From NCBI RefSeq assembly GCF_000739815.1, contig NZ_BBJJ01000042.1, forward strand, positions 1 to 63,321: a stretch of 63,321 bases of DNA. Direction: 5' to 3'. This DNA is from Paraburkholderia mimosarum LMG 23256 = NBRC 106338 (GTDB taxonomy: Bacteria > Pseudomonadota > Gammaproteobacteria > Burkholderiales > Burkholderiaceae). Each line of letters begins with the position of its first letter. Position 1 is the stretch's first letter. The notes beneath the pieces are model-generated. The model had not been told where the DNA came from, did not search any database, and worked only from the letters and a program-made list of their open reading frames with translations. Made by a program: the position numbers and the translations under genes. This document shows positions 1-8,041 of the stretch, in pieces.

Positions 1-1
1 G

Positions 2-223
2 AGCAGCAACGGTTCAGCCAGCGGCAGTTCGGGCAGCGGCAGTTCGGGCAGCGGCAGCTCAGGCAGCAGTGGCCACGGAAACGGTGGCCAAGGTAGTGGT
101 GGCCAGGGCGCTGGGGGTCAAAGTGGTCACGGCAATGGGGCGAATGGCGGCCATGGCGGCGGGAACGGCGGGAACGGCGGGAACGGCGGAAACGGCGGAA
201 ACGGCGGAAAAGGTTCGCATTAG
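2..223 (+). CDS. C-terminal tail of a Gly/Ser/Asn/His-rich protein (5' end outside window)
   Basis: This is an open reading frame from the first bases of the window to a TAG at 221-223, 73 residues, in frame 2. It consists only of low-complexity repeats: SGSSGSG units first, then Gly-Gln and Gly-His units, then five to six Gly-Gly-Asn units, ending KGSH. Such tails occur on secreted or surface proteins and as linkers. The start and any folded domain lie upstream, so no function can be given. The repeated codons (ggc agc, aac ggc) make it prone to length change by slippage. It is clearly coding in this frame, since every codon is Gly, Ser, Asn, Gln, His, Ala or Lys. Confidence 0.6.
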   Translation, partial: SSNGSASGSSGSGSSGSGSSGSSGHGNGGQGSGGQGAGGQSGHGNGANGGHGGGNGGNGGNGGNGGNGGKGSH

Positions 224-389
224 AAAAACAACGCCGGGTATTACAGTGAGCCGCGGCCATCACACTCAGCGTTCAGCGCGCGCGGAGAGCGCTATCGGCC
301 TCGACTGACCGCTGAGTGACCGGGAAAAGGACGGGCGAAGCCGCGACTCGGCAATGGCGGCGCGGCTGCCCGCATGGACGGCGGTTGTA

Positions 390-714
390 TCTGACTTCCC
401 TGGCATTCAGTTGAACCTGGCTATCGCCTCCGACATCCCCGGACGCACGAGCAATCAAAGATAATCCGTTCCCGCAACTCCCCCAGCGTTTGTCGCGGCT
501 TCCGTTTTGCTAGAGCCGAGGATTTCTCGAATGAGCCGTATCGCTCATATTCATTGAATGACAGCGCGAAGGCGAAAATGGCCTCGGTATCCTCGGGGTC
601 GGGCAAATCCGCTTCGGTTGCCAGTGTTTCCACAAATAGAGGCCTGGGAACGAGAAATACCGGCAACGTGTACCAAGCCAGTGATAAGGCCAAGGCTTTT
701 GGCCGCCTCGACAA
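390..714 (-). pseudogene. Frameshifted remnant of a small conserved hypothetical gene
   Basis: On the minus strand one frame reads about 97 residues from an ATG at 714 to a stop at 421. Its centre (DPEDTEAIFAFALSFNEYE, then YGSFEKSS) looks like a genuine small Burkholderiales protein. After LRERIIFD the frame turns into CSCVRGCRRR and stops. The next frame continues with ARASGDVGGDSQVQLNAREV, which is the kind of C-terminus I recall for this family (an EARASR-like stretch). This implies a frameshift near 455-460. The first 25 residues also look unusual and may be out of frame. Family resemblance is from memory and was not searched. Confidence 0.45.
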
Positions 715-1238
715 GCGTTCGCACCGATTCGCGCGAAGTCACGTCCTCCGCGGAGCGCGGTCACCTCTTACGCGACCACACCTGCATCGGACAGCGTGTC
801 TTTTGCTCGCCGCCCGGCTGCATTTGAAGCGCAGAACGCGCGGGGCGCTCAGAAAGCTACATCCGAAATGGAAAATGCGCGTCATGCGGGTGGACATGAC
901 GCGCGAAGGGGATACTCGCCGATTTCGACCAGCACGAAAGCGTCCAACATATCGGACCTGACGAGCCCTCTCACAATGTCGTTCGGCAGCCCAAGTCTAT
1001 GCGTCCACCTATGAGACGGCCAGTCAGGATTTCCTGAAAAAATCGTCGTCCTGGCTGCAATCTTTCTGTTGTAAACACAACACCAACGATGTCTGTGATG
1101 CTTCCGTCCTGGCAGGCCCAGATGCTGCCCGGCCACGCCCCGGTGCAAGTGATGACGCCTTCAAGTCAGATCCAGACTACCATTGCGCGCCAACCGCGCT
1201 TCTTCTACGCTTTTTTTGTCGTTTCCGCTGGATCTGCG
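715..1238. other. Non-coding stretch upstream of the EamA exporter gene
   Basis: Short open frames on both strands here have compositions typical of shadows (Arg/His-rich) and none has a convincing ribosome binding site. I see no tRNA or clear terminator. The last 200 bases are richer in A and T (for example around 1035-1085) and probably hold the promoter of the exporter gene, but I could not fix -35 and -10 boxes. Confidence 0.3.
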
Positions 1239-2327
1239 ATGACCTCCCACCGGCACACCATCTTCACGGCGTTGCTCGCCGCCGCCCTGTTCGGCATCAC
1301 CACGCCGCTCGCCAAGGCGCTGCTCGGCAGCGTGTCGCCATTCATGCTGGCCGGACTGTTCTATCTGGGCAGCGGTTCAGGGCTGGCGATCGTACTGCTG
1401 CTGCGCCGCGTCGCTGCGCGCCGCAACGACGCCTCAGCCAGTCATGACCCTGGGCACCATCCCGTGCAGAACCCCTTGCGCATTGCCGAACTGCCGTGGC
1501 TTGCCGGCGCGATCGCCGCGGGCGGCGTGGCGGCGCCCGCGCTGCTCATGCTCGGGCTCGGCACCACGCCCGCCGCCACGAGCGCGCTGCTGCTCAACCT
1601 CGAAGGCGTGCTCACGGCGCTCATTGCATGGTTCTGCTTTCGCGAGAACTTCGATGCGCAGATCGCGCTCGGCATGGTGGCGATCGTGGCGGGCGGCGTG
1701 CTTCTTTCATGGCCCGGCGCGCATGCCGGTGTTGCACCCGGCGCCCTGCTCGTGGCCGGCGCGTGCCTGTGCTGGGCCATCGACAACAATCTCACACGCA
1801 AGGTCTCGACCAATGACGCGATGGTCATCGCCTGCACCAAGGGGCTCGTGGCCGGTCCCGTGAACATCGGTGTTGCACTCGCCGCGGGCGCGCACTGGCC
1901 CGCGTGGCACGTGGCCAGCGGCGCCATGGCCGTGGGTTTTGCGGGCTATGGCGTGAGTCTCGTGTTATTCGTCGTCGCGCTGCGCCATCTCGGCACGGCG
2001 CGCACCGGCGCCTACTTTTCCGTGGCGCCGCTCTTCGGCGTGGCGCTTTCGCTGCTGCTATGGCCCGAGCGCCCCGCGCTCACCTTCTGGCTCGCGCTCG
2101 CGCTGATGGCGTTCGGCGTCTGGCTGCACGTGCGCGAGCGACATGACCACGCGCACACGCACGAGCCGCTGGAACACACGCACGCGCATCGGCACGACGC
2201 GCACCATCAGCACGAGCACGATTTCGCCTGGGACGGCACCGAACCGCACACGCACCCCCATCGTCACGCGCCGATCACGCATAGCCACGCGCATTACCCC
2301 GACGTGCACCATCGGCATGCGCATTGA
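1239..2327 (+). CDS. EamA/DMT-family transporter with a His-rich C-terminal tail
   Basis: This is an integral membrane exporter of the drug/metabolite transporter (EamA) family, 362 residues with about ten hydrophobic helices in two repeats. The N-terminal repeat begins ALFGITTPLAKALLG and the second repeat includes ACLCWAIDNNLTRKVS, both typical EamA features. The ATG at 1239 was chosen because the family start lies just before the first helix; an in-frame extension upstream to 1089 has no matching features. The last 64 residues are hydrophilic and hold 23 histidines in HxH and HH clusters, such as HTHAHRHDAHHQHEHD. Such a tail should bind Zn, Ni, Co or Cu, so metal export or metal regulation of the exporter is possible, but the substrate is unknown. 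Confidence 0.85.
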   Translation: MTSHRHTIFTALLAAALFGITTPLAKALLGSVSPFMLAGLFYLGSGSGLAIVLLLRRVAARRNDASASHDPGHHPVQNPLRIAELPWLAGAIAAGGVAAPALLMLGLGTTPAATSALLLNLEGVLTALIAWFCFRENFDAQIALGMVAIVAGGVLLSWPGAHAGVAPGALLVAGACLCWAIDNNLTRKVSTNDAMVIACTKGLVAGPVNIGVALAAGAHWPAWHVASGAMAVGFAGYGVSLVLFVVALRHLGTARTGAYFSVAPLFGVALSLLLWPERPALTFWLALALMAFGVWLHVRERHDHAHTHEPLEHTHAHRHDAHHQHEHDFAWDGTEPHTHPHRHAPITHSHAHYPDVHHRHAH

Positions 2328-2485
2328 GCGCTGGACCCCGCAGCCGGCGCGCTTTCCGATGCGGCGCCGGAACGGTTCCGCCATAGCGTCGGGTATCGGC
2401 CGAAAACGACGTCAAGATTTCCCAGGCGCGCCATGCCTTGGACGCGCAACATGCACTCGTCGAACCACACCAGGAGACACGTGCG

Positions 2486-2890
2486 ATGGCGACCATCTAC
2501 AGGGACATCTCCATTGAAGCCGCTGCGGAAGACGTCTGGGCCGCGCTGCGCGACCCCGCGAACGTTGCCCGAGTGTTTGCCGGCGTGCTGACCGATGCGC
2601 GCATGGAAAACGACGTGCGATGGGTCAGGTTCGCCAATGGCGACGTGATCGAGGAACGCGTGATCAGCGTCGATGACGCGCGCATGCGCATCGCCTATAC
2701 GGTGGGTGGCGGACGTTTCGAGCATCATCACGCGACCATGCAGGTCGTGCCCGAAGTGCCCGCTGCACGCGGCCGCTGCCGCCTCGTCTGGATCAGCGAC
2801 TTCAAGCCGGACGAACGGACCGGGATGGTCGAGCCGCTCATGGACGCGGGCTGCGCGGCGCTCCGCCGTAACCTCGGCGAGCACGGATGA
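2486..2890 (+). CDS. SRPBCC (START-like) family protein
   Basis: This is a 134-residue cytosolic protein of the SRPBCC/polyketide-cyclase fold, which forms a hydrophobic ligand cavity. The N-terminal strand and helix (IYRDISIEAAAEDVWAALRD) and the later VWISDFKPDE strand with the C-terminal helix match the fold. The ATG at 2486 was chosen over an upstream in-frame ATG at 2438 because an AGGAG lies at 2472-2476 with suitable spacing. It is a single gene; the neighbours give no pathway. The ligand is unknown. Confidence 0.8.
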   Translation: MATIYRDISIEAAAEDVWAALRDPANVARVFAGVLTDARMENDVRWVRFANGDVIEERVISVDDARMRIAYTVGGGRFEHHHATMQVVPEVPAARGRCRLVWISDFKPDERTGMVEPLMDAGCAALRRNLGEHG

Positions 2891-3180
2891 GCGCCGTTCC
2901 CCATCAGGGACAGGCGTTGCCGCGTGCGCCTCGGGCGGACGTCCGACCGACAGCGGGCTTTGCTAAACGTTGGGGACTCGAGCAGGTTGCCCTGCCCACA
3001 CCGGACTCGCTGACGCCGGCTGCGATTGACAGTTAGTTGCACGGAAAACCGTCGCCGGGCACGCGCTGGGTCGAACGGCACGCTCGTTGCCAGAGCGAAA
3101 CCGGTCTGTGCGGCGGCGTCCATACCGGCACAGGCCTTGCGTCCAGAATGGTGCCAGATGAATCGATGACAGGAGCGGTG

Positions 3181-3603
3181 ATGGGGGCAGGCAAATTAAC
3201 GTTGATCGCGCAGGGCGTTGCTCTCTGGGTGAGCCTTGCAGGGACGCCGATAGCGCACGCAGCGGGGACTTTCGACGGCGACTGGAACGTGACGCTCACG
3301 TGCCCCAAAGTTGCCGGCGGGGCTTCCGGCTACCGGTACCAGTTTCCCGCCGAGATCCAGGAAAACGTCCTGCACGGCGAACATGGCAAGAGGGACGCCG
3401 CCGGCTGGCTCACGCTGGACGGCAAGCTCGAACCCGACGGATCGGCCACGCTCGTCGCCCAAGGTTTGACGAGTTCGCCGCCGGGTCGGGCCGACAGGCA
3501 GACGCCGTATACCTACGAGGTCAGCGCTCAATTCGACGCAACTACCGGCAGCGGCTCGCGCACGACCACGCGCAAATGCGACGCCGTGTTCTTCAAGGAA
3601 TGA
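3181..3603 (+). CDS. Secreted protein of unknown function
   Basis: This is a 140-residue protein with a clear signal peptide: a Lys at position 5, a hydrophobic core (LTLIAQGVALWVSLAG) and a likely cleavage after PIAHA, followed by AGTFDGDW. The mature part resembles small periplasmic beta-rich proteins with the pattern FDGDWNVTLTCP near the start and a second Cys near the end (TRKCDAVFF), so one disulfide is likely. The ATG at 3181 was chosen because AGGAG sits at 3171-3175 and it places the signal peptide at the N-terminus; another ATG at 3166 is possible. Function unknown. Confidence 0.7.
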   Translation: MGAGKLTLIAQGVALWVSLAGTPIAHAAGTFDGDWNVTLTCPKVAGGASGYRYQFPAEIQENVLHGEHGKRDAAGWLTLDGKLEPDGSATLVAQGLTSSPPGRADRQTPYTYEVSAQFDATTGSGSRTTTRKCDAVFFKE

Positions 3604-3643
3604 CCAGTCGGAATTGCGGCCAGTTCGCGCGAATGACGCGTGG

Positions 3644-3703
3644 AAAAGAAAAAGCCCGCCAGAGAGGGCGGGCTGAATCCATATCGGAGACATGGAGGAG
3701 ACG
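3644..3703 (-). ncRNA. Candidate small regulatory RNA with anti-Shine-Dalgarno motif
   Basis: On the minus strand a promoter (see 3710-3738) is followed by about 60 nt. The first part is unpaired and CU-rich, GTCTCCTCCATGTCTCC at 3686-3702. Then comes a GC hairpin (8-bp stem, 3653-3660 with 3666-3673) and a T-rich tail TTTTTCTTTT (3644-3653). This is promoter, seed region and intrinsic terminator with no open reading frame. CUCCUCC is complementary to Shine-Dalgarno sequences, so it should repress translation of target mRNAs. It strongly resembles a Burkholderia sRNA group (ncS27-like) as I remember it; that match is not verified. Confidence 0.7.
3653..3673 (-). terminator. Intrinsic terminator of the candidate sRNA
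   Basis: An 8-bp perfect stem AGCCCGCC/GGCGGGCT with a 5-nt loop. Read on the minus strand it is followed by TTTTTCTTTT; on the plus strand no T-run follows. It therefore terminates minus-strand transcription, away from the secreted-protein gene. Confidence 0.8.
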
Positions 3704-3709
3704 AAACAG

Positions 3710-3738
3710 ATTATAGGGGTTTCCCCTAAGTCGCGCAA
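3710..3738 (-). promoter_or_regulatory. Sigma-70 promoter of the candidate sRNA
   Basis: Minus strand: -35 TTGCGC (3733-3738), a 17-bp spacer (3716-3732), and a perfect -10 TATAAT (3710-3715). The spacer itself contains the inverted repeat AGGGGAAACCCCT. Transcription should start near 3702-3704. Confidence 0.75.
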
Positions 3739-3962
3739 CTGTTTTCTTCACGCCTCTGCATCAGGCCCGATTCATAGGCGCATGGACGTGATAGGCGTAG
3801 CGAACGAAGCGCCCACGCTGCGCGCTGTGCTGCCGGTCGACCTCCATGGCTGCGCGCGGCTCCATCTCGTTTCGGCGGCCGGACGCGCTGGCGGCGAGAA
3901 CCCGCCTGCCGCCGGGCAGGAAGGCACCGGCGCGCAAACCCGTTGTGCGCTACCATCGCCGA

Positions 3963-4763
3963 ATGTCCGAACACCCTCTGCCCGCAACCGCAGCTGCCGC
4001 GCCCCTCACGATGACGGCGCTGCGGCAAAGCCCGTATGCCACCGCCATGGCGGGCGCGATTGCACTGCTTGCCTGGTGTGCGCTCGCCGCGCAAACCGAC
4101 CTGACGATCCACCGCATGGCGCTGCGCGGCTTCGATACGTTCGAGGCGATCGGCCGGCTCACCGCGTACCTCACCAACCTCACGGTGCTCCTCGTCGCGC
4201 TCACGTTCACCTGCGTTGCGCTGCGCGTGCGCGCGTGGCCGGGCCGATTCCTGAGCGCACCGGCAACAGTCAGTGCAGTCACGGTGTATATCGTTTTCGT
4301 TGGCATTGCTTACAATCTGCTGCTGCGGCATCTCTGGACACCGCATGGGTATCGCGCCTTGCTCAACGAAAGTCTGCACAGCCTCATCCCGCTGCTGTGT
4401 GCGGCGTACTGGCTGCTATTCGTGCCGCGCTTCGCCATCACCGCTCGCGAACTTCCCGCGTGGCTCGCCTATCCCCTCGGCTATCTCGCCGTTACGTTCT
4501 GGCGCGGCAGCGAGACGGACTTCTACCCGTATCCGTTCATCGACGTGGGGCAGCTCGGCTATGCTCACGTGCTCGTCAACAGTGCCTTGCTGCTCATCGC
4601 CTTCATGGTGCTGATGGCGTCCTTCATGACGATCAACGCGCGAAGGCGAGCTGCCGTGGCGGCAAACAACGGGCTCGGCGGAACGGACTTGCGGCGCCCC
4701 GACTCACTCGCCTCGCTCCAGCGAAGCAGCGCCCAGCATCACGACGTTTCTACCCACACGTAA
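3963..4763 (+). CDS. Pr6Pr family membrane protein
   Basis: This is a 266-residue integral membrane protein with six predicted helices (roughly residues 22-43, 61-88, 104-122, 133-155, 163-180 and 203-224). It has the family pattern of a short N-terminus, the LTAYLTNLTVLLVA helix, an HGYRALLNESLHSLIP loop and the late WRGSETDFYPYPFIDV segment. These match the Pr6Pr family, which is distantly related to AIG1/FAR-17a proteins. Biochemical role unknown. The ATG at 3963 was chosen because upstream in-frame sequence is Arg-rich and unlike a membrane protein N-terminus. The last 45 residues are hydrophilic and poorly conserved in look. Confidence 0.75.
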   Translation: MSEHPLPATAAAAPLTMTALRQSPYATAMAGAIALLAWCALAAQTDLTIHRMALRGFDTFEAIGRLTAYLTNLTVLLVALTFTCVALRVRAWPGRFLSAPATVSAVTVYIVFVGIAYNLLLRHLWTPHGYRALLNESLHSLIPLLCAAYWLLFVPRFAITARELPAWLAYPLGYLAVTFWRGSETDFYPYPFIDVGQLGYAHVLVNSALLLIAFMVLMASFMTINARRRAAVAANNGLGGTDLRRPDSLASLQRSSAQHHDVSTHT

Positions 4764-4850
4764 TCTGGCTTGGCAAGCGCACAGGATTCCAATTGCACAT
4801 TCGAGCGCGCGTGGTCTGCTGTGCGCTATCGCCACTTCGTTCTGACTCCG

Positions 4851-5360
4851 ATGCCTGTTTATATCGCCCTTCTGCGCGCAGTGAACGTCGGTGGAACCGG
4901 CAAACTCCCCATGGCAGAACTGCGCGCCATGTGTGAAGCGCTCGGTTTTGCACACGTACGCACCTACATCGCTAGCGGCAACGTGATGTTCGAGAGCGGC
5001 CTTGCAGAGGCCGCAGTAAAAAAGAAGCTCGAGCAGCGTCTGGAGGCATATGCGCGCAAGCCGATTGGCGCGGTAGTGCGTTCGGTTTCGGAACTGGCTG
5101 CCGTGCTACGTGCGAATCCGTTTCCCGATGCCGCGCCCGATCGCACCGTCGCCATCTTCCTGGATGCGCCACCGCCCGTCGACGCGCTCGAACAGGTGAG
5201 CGGCCAGAAGGCCGAGGAAATCGCTTTAGGTGTCCGTGAGATCTATGTGCATTACAAAGACGGCATTGGGCAGTCCAAGCTCAGGATTGCTGCAGCCAAA
5301 GCGGGAACGGCGCGCAACATGAATACGGTGGCGAAGCTTCTGGAAATGGCGCAAGCTTGA
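4851..5360 (+). CDS. DUF1697 domain protein
   Basis: This is a 169-residue soluble protein that starts YIALLRAVNVGGTGKLPMAE and contains VRTYIASGNVMFES, the hallmarks of DUF1697. The C-terminal part has YVHYKDGIGQSKLRIAAAKA and a GTARNMNTVAKL stretch, also typical. The ATG at 4851 fits the family start; upstream in-frame codons do not. Function in the family is not established. It is a single gene with 73 nt before the next one. Confidence 0.85.
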   Translation: MPVYIALLRAVNVGGTGKLPMAELRAMCEALGFAHVRTYIASGNVMFESGLAEAAVKKKLEQRLEAYARKPIGAVVRSVSELAAVLRANPFPDAAPDRTVAIFLDAPPPVDALEQVSGQKAEEIALGVREIYVHYKDGIGQSKLRIAAAKAGTARNMNTVAKLLEMAQA

Positions 5361-5433
5361 GCACCGCCCGGCTCGCGCCGCGACGCGGCAACACCGTAAA
5401 GGACGTTTTTTTGAACAACTCGAAGAAAAAACC

Positions 5434-5739
5434 ATGATTACCTGCTACCTGCGTTACGTGATCGATCCGTACCGGCTCGAAGAATTCGAAACCTACGCGA
5501 GGATGTGGATTCCGCTAGTGGAAAAGTTCGGTGGCAAGCACCACGGCTACTTCCTGCCTTCCGAAGGCGCCAACAACATCGCGCTTGCGCTGTTTTCGTT
5601 CCCGAGCTTCGCGGCCTATGAAACGTACCGTGTGGACTCCATGAAGGACAGCGAATGCCAGGCAGCGTTTCATTACGCGGCACAGACACGCTGCATCGTG
5701 AGCTATGAGCGGAGTTTCTTCAGGCCGGTGTTGTCGTAG
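5434..5739 (+). CDS. NIPSNAP family protein
   Basis: A 101-residue protein with the ferredoxin-like (dimeric alpha/beta barrel) fold of NIPSNAP proteins. It starts MITCYLRYVIDPYRLEEFETYA, then has WIPLVEKFGGKHHGYF and a C-terminal ERSFFRPVL. Length matches bacterial members. An A-rich GAAGAAAAA precedes the ATG. These proteins often serve as small accessory or oxygenase-like domains, and no specific substrate can be assigned. Confidence 0.85.
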   Translation: MITCYLRYVIDPYRLEEFETYARMWIPLVEKFGGKHHGYFLPSEGANNIALALFSFPSFAAYETYRVDSMKDSECQAAFHYAAQTRCIVSYERSFFRPVLS

Positions 5740-5822
5740 GCCGTCTGCACCCAACGTTTCGACTCATCGCGGATGACGAAAGCGCTTTGCAGCGAGTCCG
5801 CTCGCGAGCTGGCCTCGCGCCT

Positions 5823-6368
5823 TCACTTTACGGCGGAAGCGGCGGCCTTGCATACTACGGCATCCTGATCACCCGTGCCGCCACCGCAACCGATCGCACC
5901 GATGACCTTGCCGTCCTCGATTAGCGGAAAGCCGCCCGGAGATGCCACGAGATCTGGGTCGAGCGTGGCAACGTAGGCGTGGCCGCTTTCGAACTGTGTA
6001 TAGAACTCGCGCGTCTCACGCCGAAAGCGCGCGGACGTGCGCGCCTTGCGCTGCGAAACCTCGACCGATGCATATTGCGCACCATCCATGCGCTCGAACG
6101 CAACGAGATCGCCATGCGGGTCGACCACGGCAATGTTCATTTTCCAGTCGCGCCTGCGCGCCTCGGCTTCCGCGAGCGCAAGCAGATGTTTCGCGACATC
6201 GAGAGCGACAGGCGGACCGTAAGGAATGTCGTGAGGCATGCGTTCTGGCACGCCAGCCGAGGACTGAGAGGAAGCGGACGCCGAGGGCGGCGCTGCCGAG
6301 GTCTGAGCCTGCGAGGCGGTTGCGAAGACGAGGCAGGCCGCGCCTGCGATCTGAACAGAGCGATGCAT
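5823..6368 (-). CDS. Secreted HbpS/GlcG-like heme-binding family protein
   Basis: This is a 181-residue protein of the GlcG/HbpS (DUF336) family. It has a signal peptide (MHRSVQIAGAACLVFATASQA, cleavage after SQA) and a Ser/Ala/Pro linker. The conserved domain contains IAVVDPHGDLVAFERMDGA, then FPLIEDGKVIGAIGCGGGTG and DAVVCKAA. In HbpS the fold binds heme; in other members the ligand is unknown. AAGGAG lies just upstream of the ATG at 6368, which decides the start over an ATG five codons earlier. It lies 110 nt downstream of nnrS on the same strand, so co-transcription is possible. Confidence 0.85.
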   Translation of the reverse strand: MHRSVQIAGAACLVFATASQAQTSAAPPSASASSQSSAGVPERMPHDIPYGPPVALDVAKHLLALAEAEARRRDWKMNIAVVDPHGDLVAFERMDGAQYASVEVSQRKARTSARFRRETREFYTQFESGHAYVATLDPDLVASPGGFPLIEDGKVIGAIGCGGGTGDQDAVVCKAAASAVK

Positions 6369-6478
6369 CGCACACTCCTTCATCGGCGGGCCGAAGCGCA
6401 GCGCGCATGGAGCCCAAGCCGATCAACATACTCGCGCGATACGCCGCGTGCAAGCTCTGCGCGCCCAGAACCTCAAAG

Positions 6479-7675
6479 TCAGCCCTCCTTTCCATCCACG
6501 CGCGCTGCGATGAGCCAACTGGCGTAGCGGCAGCAATACGCCGCAAATGCAACGACCCAGCAGGCTGCCGAGGCTTCGATCCAGAACGCGAGCCATTGCG
6601 GCGCGACCCACGGCCCGAGCACGCGAATCAGCGCGGCGAGTACGAGCAGCGCATAGCATGCGACGTCGACATAGCCTGCCACCAGTTTGCGGCCTGTGTG
6701 TCCGCGCGCCGTGCGCGTGATCATCGCCATGATCGCGCAACCGATCGCCCCCACCGTGAAGGCGTGAATAGCGATTGTGTGCGCAACGAAGCCCAGCGCG
6801 GAGAGCGCCAGCAGCGCGAACCCCACGAGTATCCATGCGTAGGCGACGTGCAGGATGGCAACGATCGGCCGGTTGCCGACACGCCACGAACGCCAGCCCC
6901 AAATGCGCGCGCCTTGCACGCACGCCGCTGCGCCCGCAACGACCGCGACGAGGACGCCGGATCCGAACGCGGCATCGAACACGAACGCGAAGAGGCTGAG
7001 CGGCATCACCAGGCGCTCGACCGCTTTCCAGCGCCGCGCAGTATGACCGGGCACGGCGTTGGCCGTGAACGATGGAATGATGCGTCCGCCGATAATCGTG
7101 ATGAAGAGCACCAGCATGCCCACGGCGAGCCAGGCACTATGCAGCGCCCAGTCCGCGCGCAGGGCCAGCATCGAAACCTGGAACGCCACGTTCAGCGCGG
7201 CCAGCATGCCGAGCGCAACCGGCAGGAAAATGTTGTGGCTGTTCTTCGCGTGAACCAGCACGCGCAGCAGCACGAGCGCACACGCCGGCAGAAAGAGGCT
7301 GTCCACCACGGCGGCGATGGCGGGCGGTGCGTAGGCAACCGCGACGCGCCCCGCGAGCCACAGCAGCCACAACGCGGCAAGGGACTTGCCCTGCGCGGGC
7401 GTCACCGAGGTCCAGGCGCGCACGGCTGTCAGCAAAAAACCGGCGACGATCGCGGCGCCAAAGCCGAAGATCATCTCGTGCGCGTGCCAGAACATGCCCG
7501 GCAGATACGAACGAATACCCGGCAACGGGTGGCCGGACCACGCTGCCATCCAGGCCAGCAGCGCTGCGGCACCAAAGAGCGCTCCGCCGAGATAGAACGG
7601 CCGGAAGCCGAGCGCCCACAGCGCGAAACCGCCGCGAGCCGGCCGGCTGGGTTCTTCGATTCGAAAGACGTTCAT
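6479..7675 (-). CDS. nnrS: NnrS family protein (nitric oxide stress membrane protein)
   Basis: This is a 398-residue polytopic membrane protein with about twelve helices. Family features include ALWALGFRPFYLGGALFG at the N-terminus, MFWHAHEMIFGFGAAIVAGF in the second helix region with conserved His residues, and IIGGRIIPSFTANAVPG in the middle. NnrS is a heme- and copper-containing protein of denitrifiers and pathogens that helps cells resist nitric oxide. The upstream NsrR-like palindrome fits NO control. No nitrite or NO reductase genes are next to it, so a protective role is likelier than denitrification here. Confidence 0.9.
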   Translation of the reverse strand: MNVFRIEEPSRPARGGFALWALGFRPFYLGGALFGAAALLAWMAAWSGHPLPGIRSYLPGMFWHAHEMIFGFGAAIVAGFLLTAVRAWTSVTPAQGKSLAALWLLWLAGRVAVAYAPPAIAAVVDSLFLPACALVLLRVLVHAKNSHNIFLPVALGMLAALNVAFQVSMLALRADWALHSAWLAVGMLVLFITIIGGRIIPSFTANAVPGHTARRWKAVERLVMPLSLFAFVFDAAFGSGVLVAVVAGAAACVQGARIWGWRSWRVGNRPIVAILHVAYAWILVGFALLALSALGFVAHTIAIHAFTVGAIGCAIMAMITRTARGHTGRKLVAGYVDVACYALLVLAALIRVLGPWVAPQWLAFWIEASAACWVVAFAAYCCRYASWLIAARVDGKEG

Positions 7676-7690
7676 GGTCGCTCACGCCAA

Positions 7691-7713
7691 TATATTCATT
7701 TCGAATGCATCTT
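7691..7713 (-). promoter_or_regulatory. Putative NsrR operator upstream of nnrS
   Basis: Read on the minus strand the site is AAGATGCATTC, one base, then AAATGAATATA. This is an 11-1-11 imperfect palindrome close to the NsrR consensus AANATGCATTT-N-AAATGCATNTT. It lies 16-38 bases before the nnrS ATG, a position where a bound repressor would block transcription until nitric oxide destroys its Fe-S cluster. Confidence 0.65.
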
Positions 7714-8041
7714 ATATCGATTGCGAGAGAAATGCCGCTGCGACATCGATGGCCCCCTCGCCGCAGCGGCCGAAAATCCAGCCAGACGCCCGGGAAACCG
7801 ACACGGGGCGTGGACGATGGAGGGATAGAACCGAGAGTGCGGTGTAATGTCGCCCCGGATTTTTTGCTTGTCGTTTCGCAGGCCGCTGGGTCTGCGCGAA
7901 GCCATGGACGACTGAACCTACACGGCGAGCCATCGTCTCACGGGAAGCATTCGGCAAGGAACCATGCATGACGCATTCAGCAGGCCATATCGATGTTGAA
8001 ACGCTGTCCCGGATTGTTAACCGCGATGGAGGAAACAGAAC
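7714..8041. other. Divergent intergenic region between nnrS and the phosphoesterase gene
   Basis: This region carries the promoters of two divergent genes. The nnrS side has the NsrR-like site just outside it. On the other side GGAGGA at 8030-8035 is the ribosome binding site of the phosphoesterase gene. Small frames are Arg-rich and not credible. I could not pick a -35/-10 pair with confidence. Confidence 0.3.

Noticed and set aside
5942..7828. 628-codon plus-strand frame over nnrS
   Set aside because: Antisense to nnrS and the HbpS-like gene; composition is Arg/His/Glu-rich with no domain.
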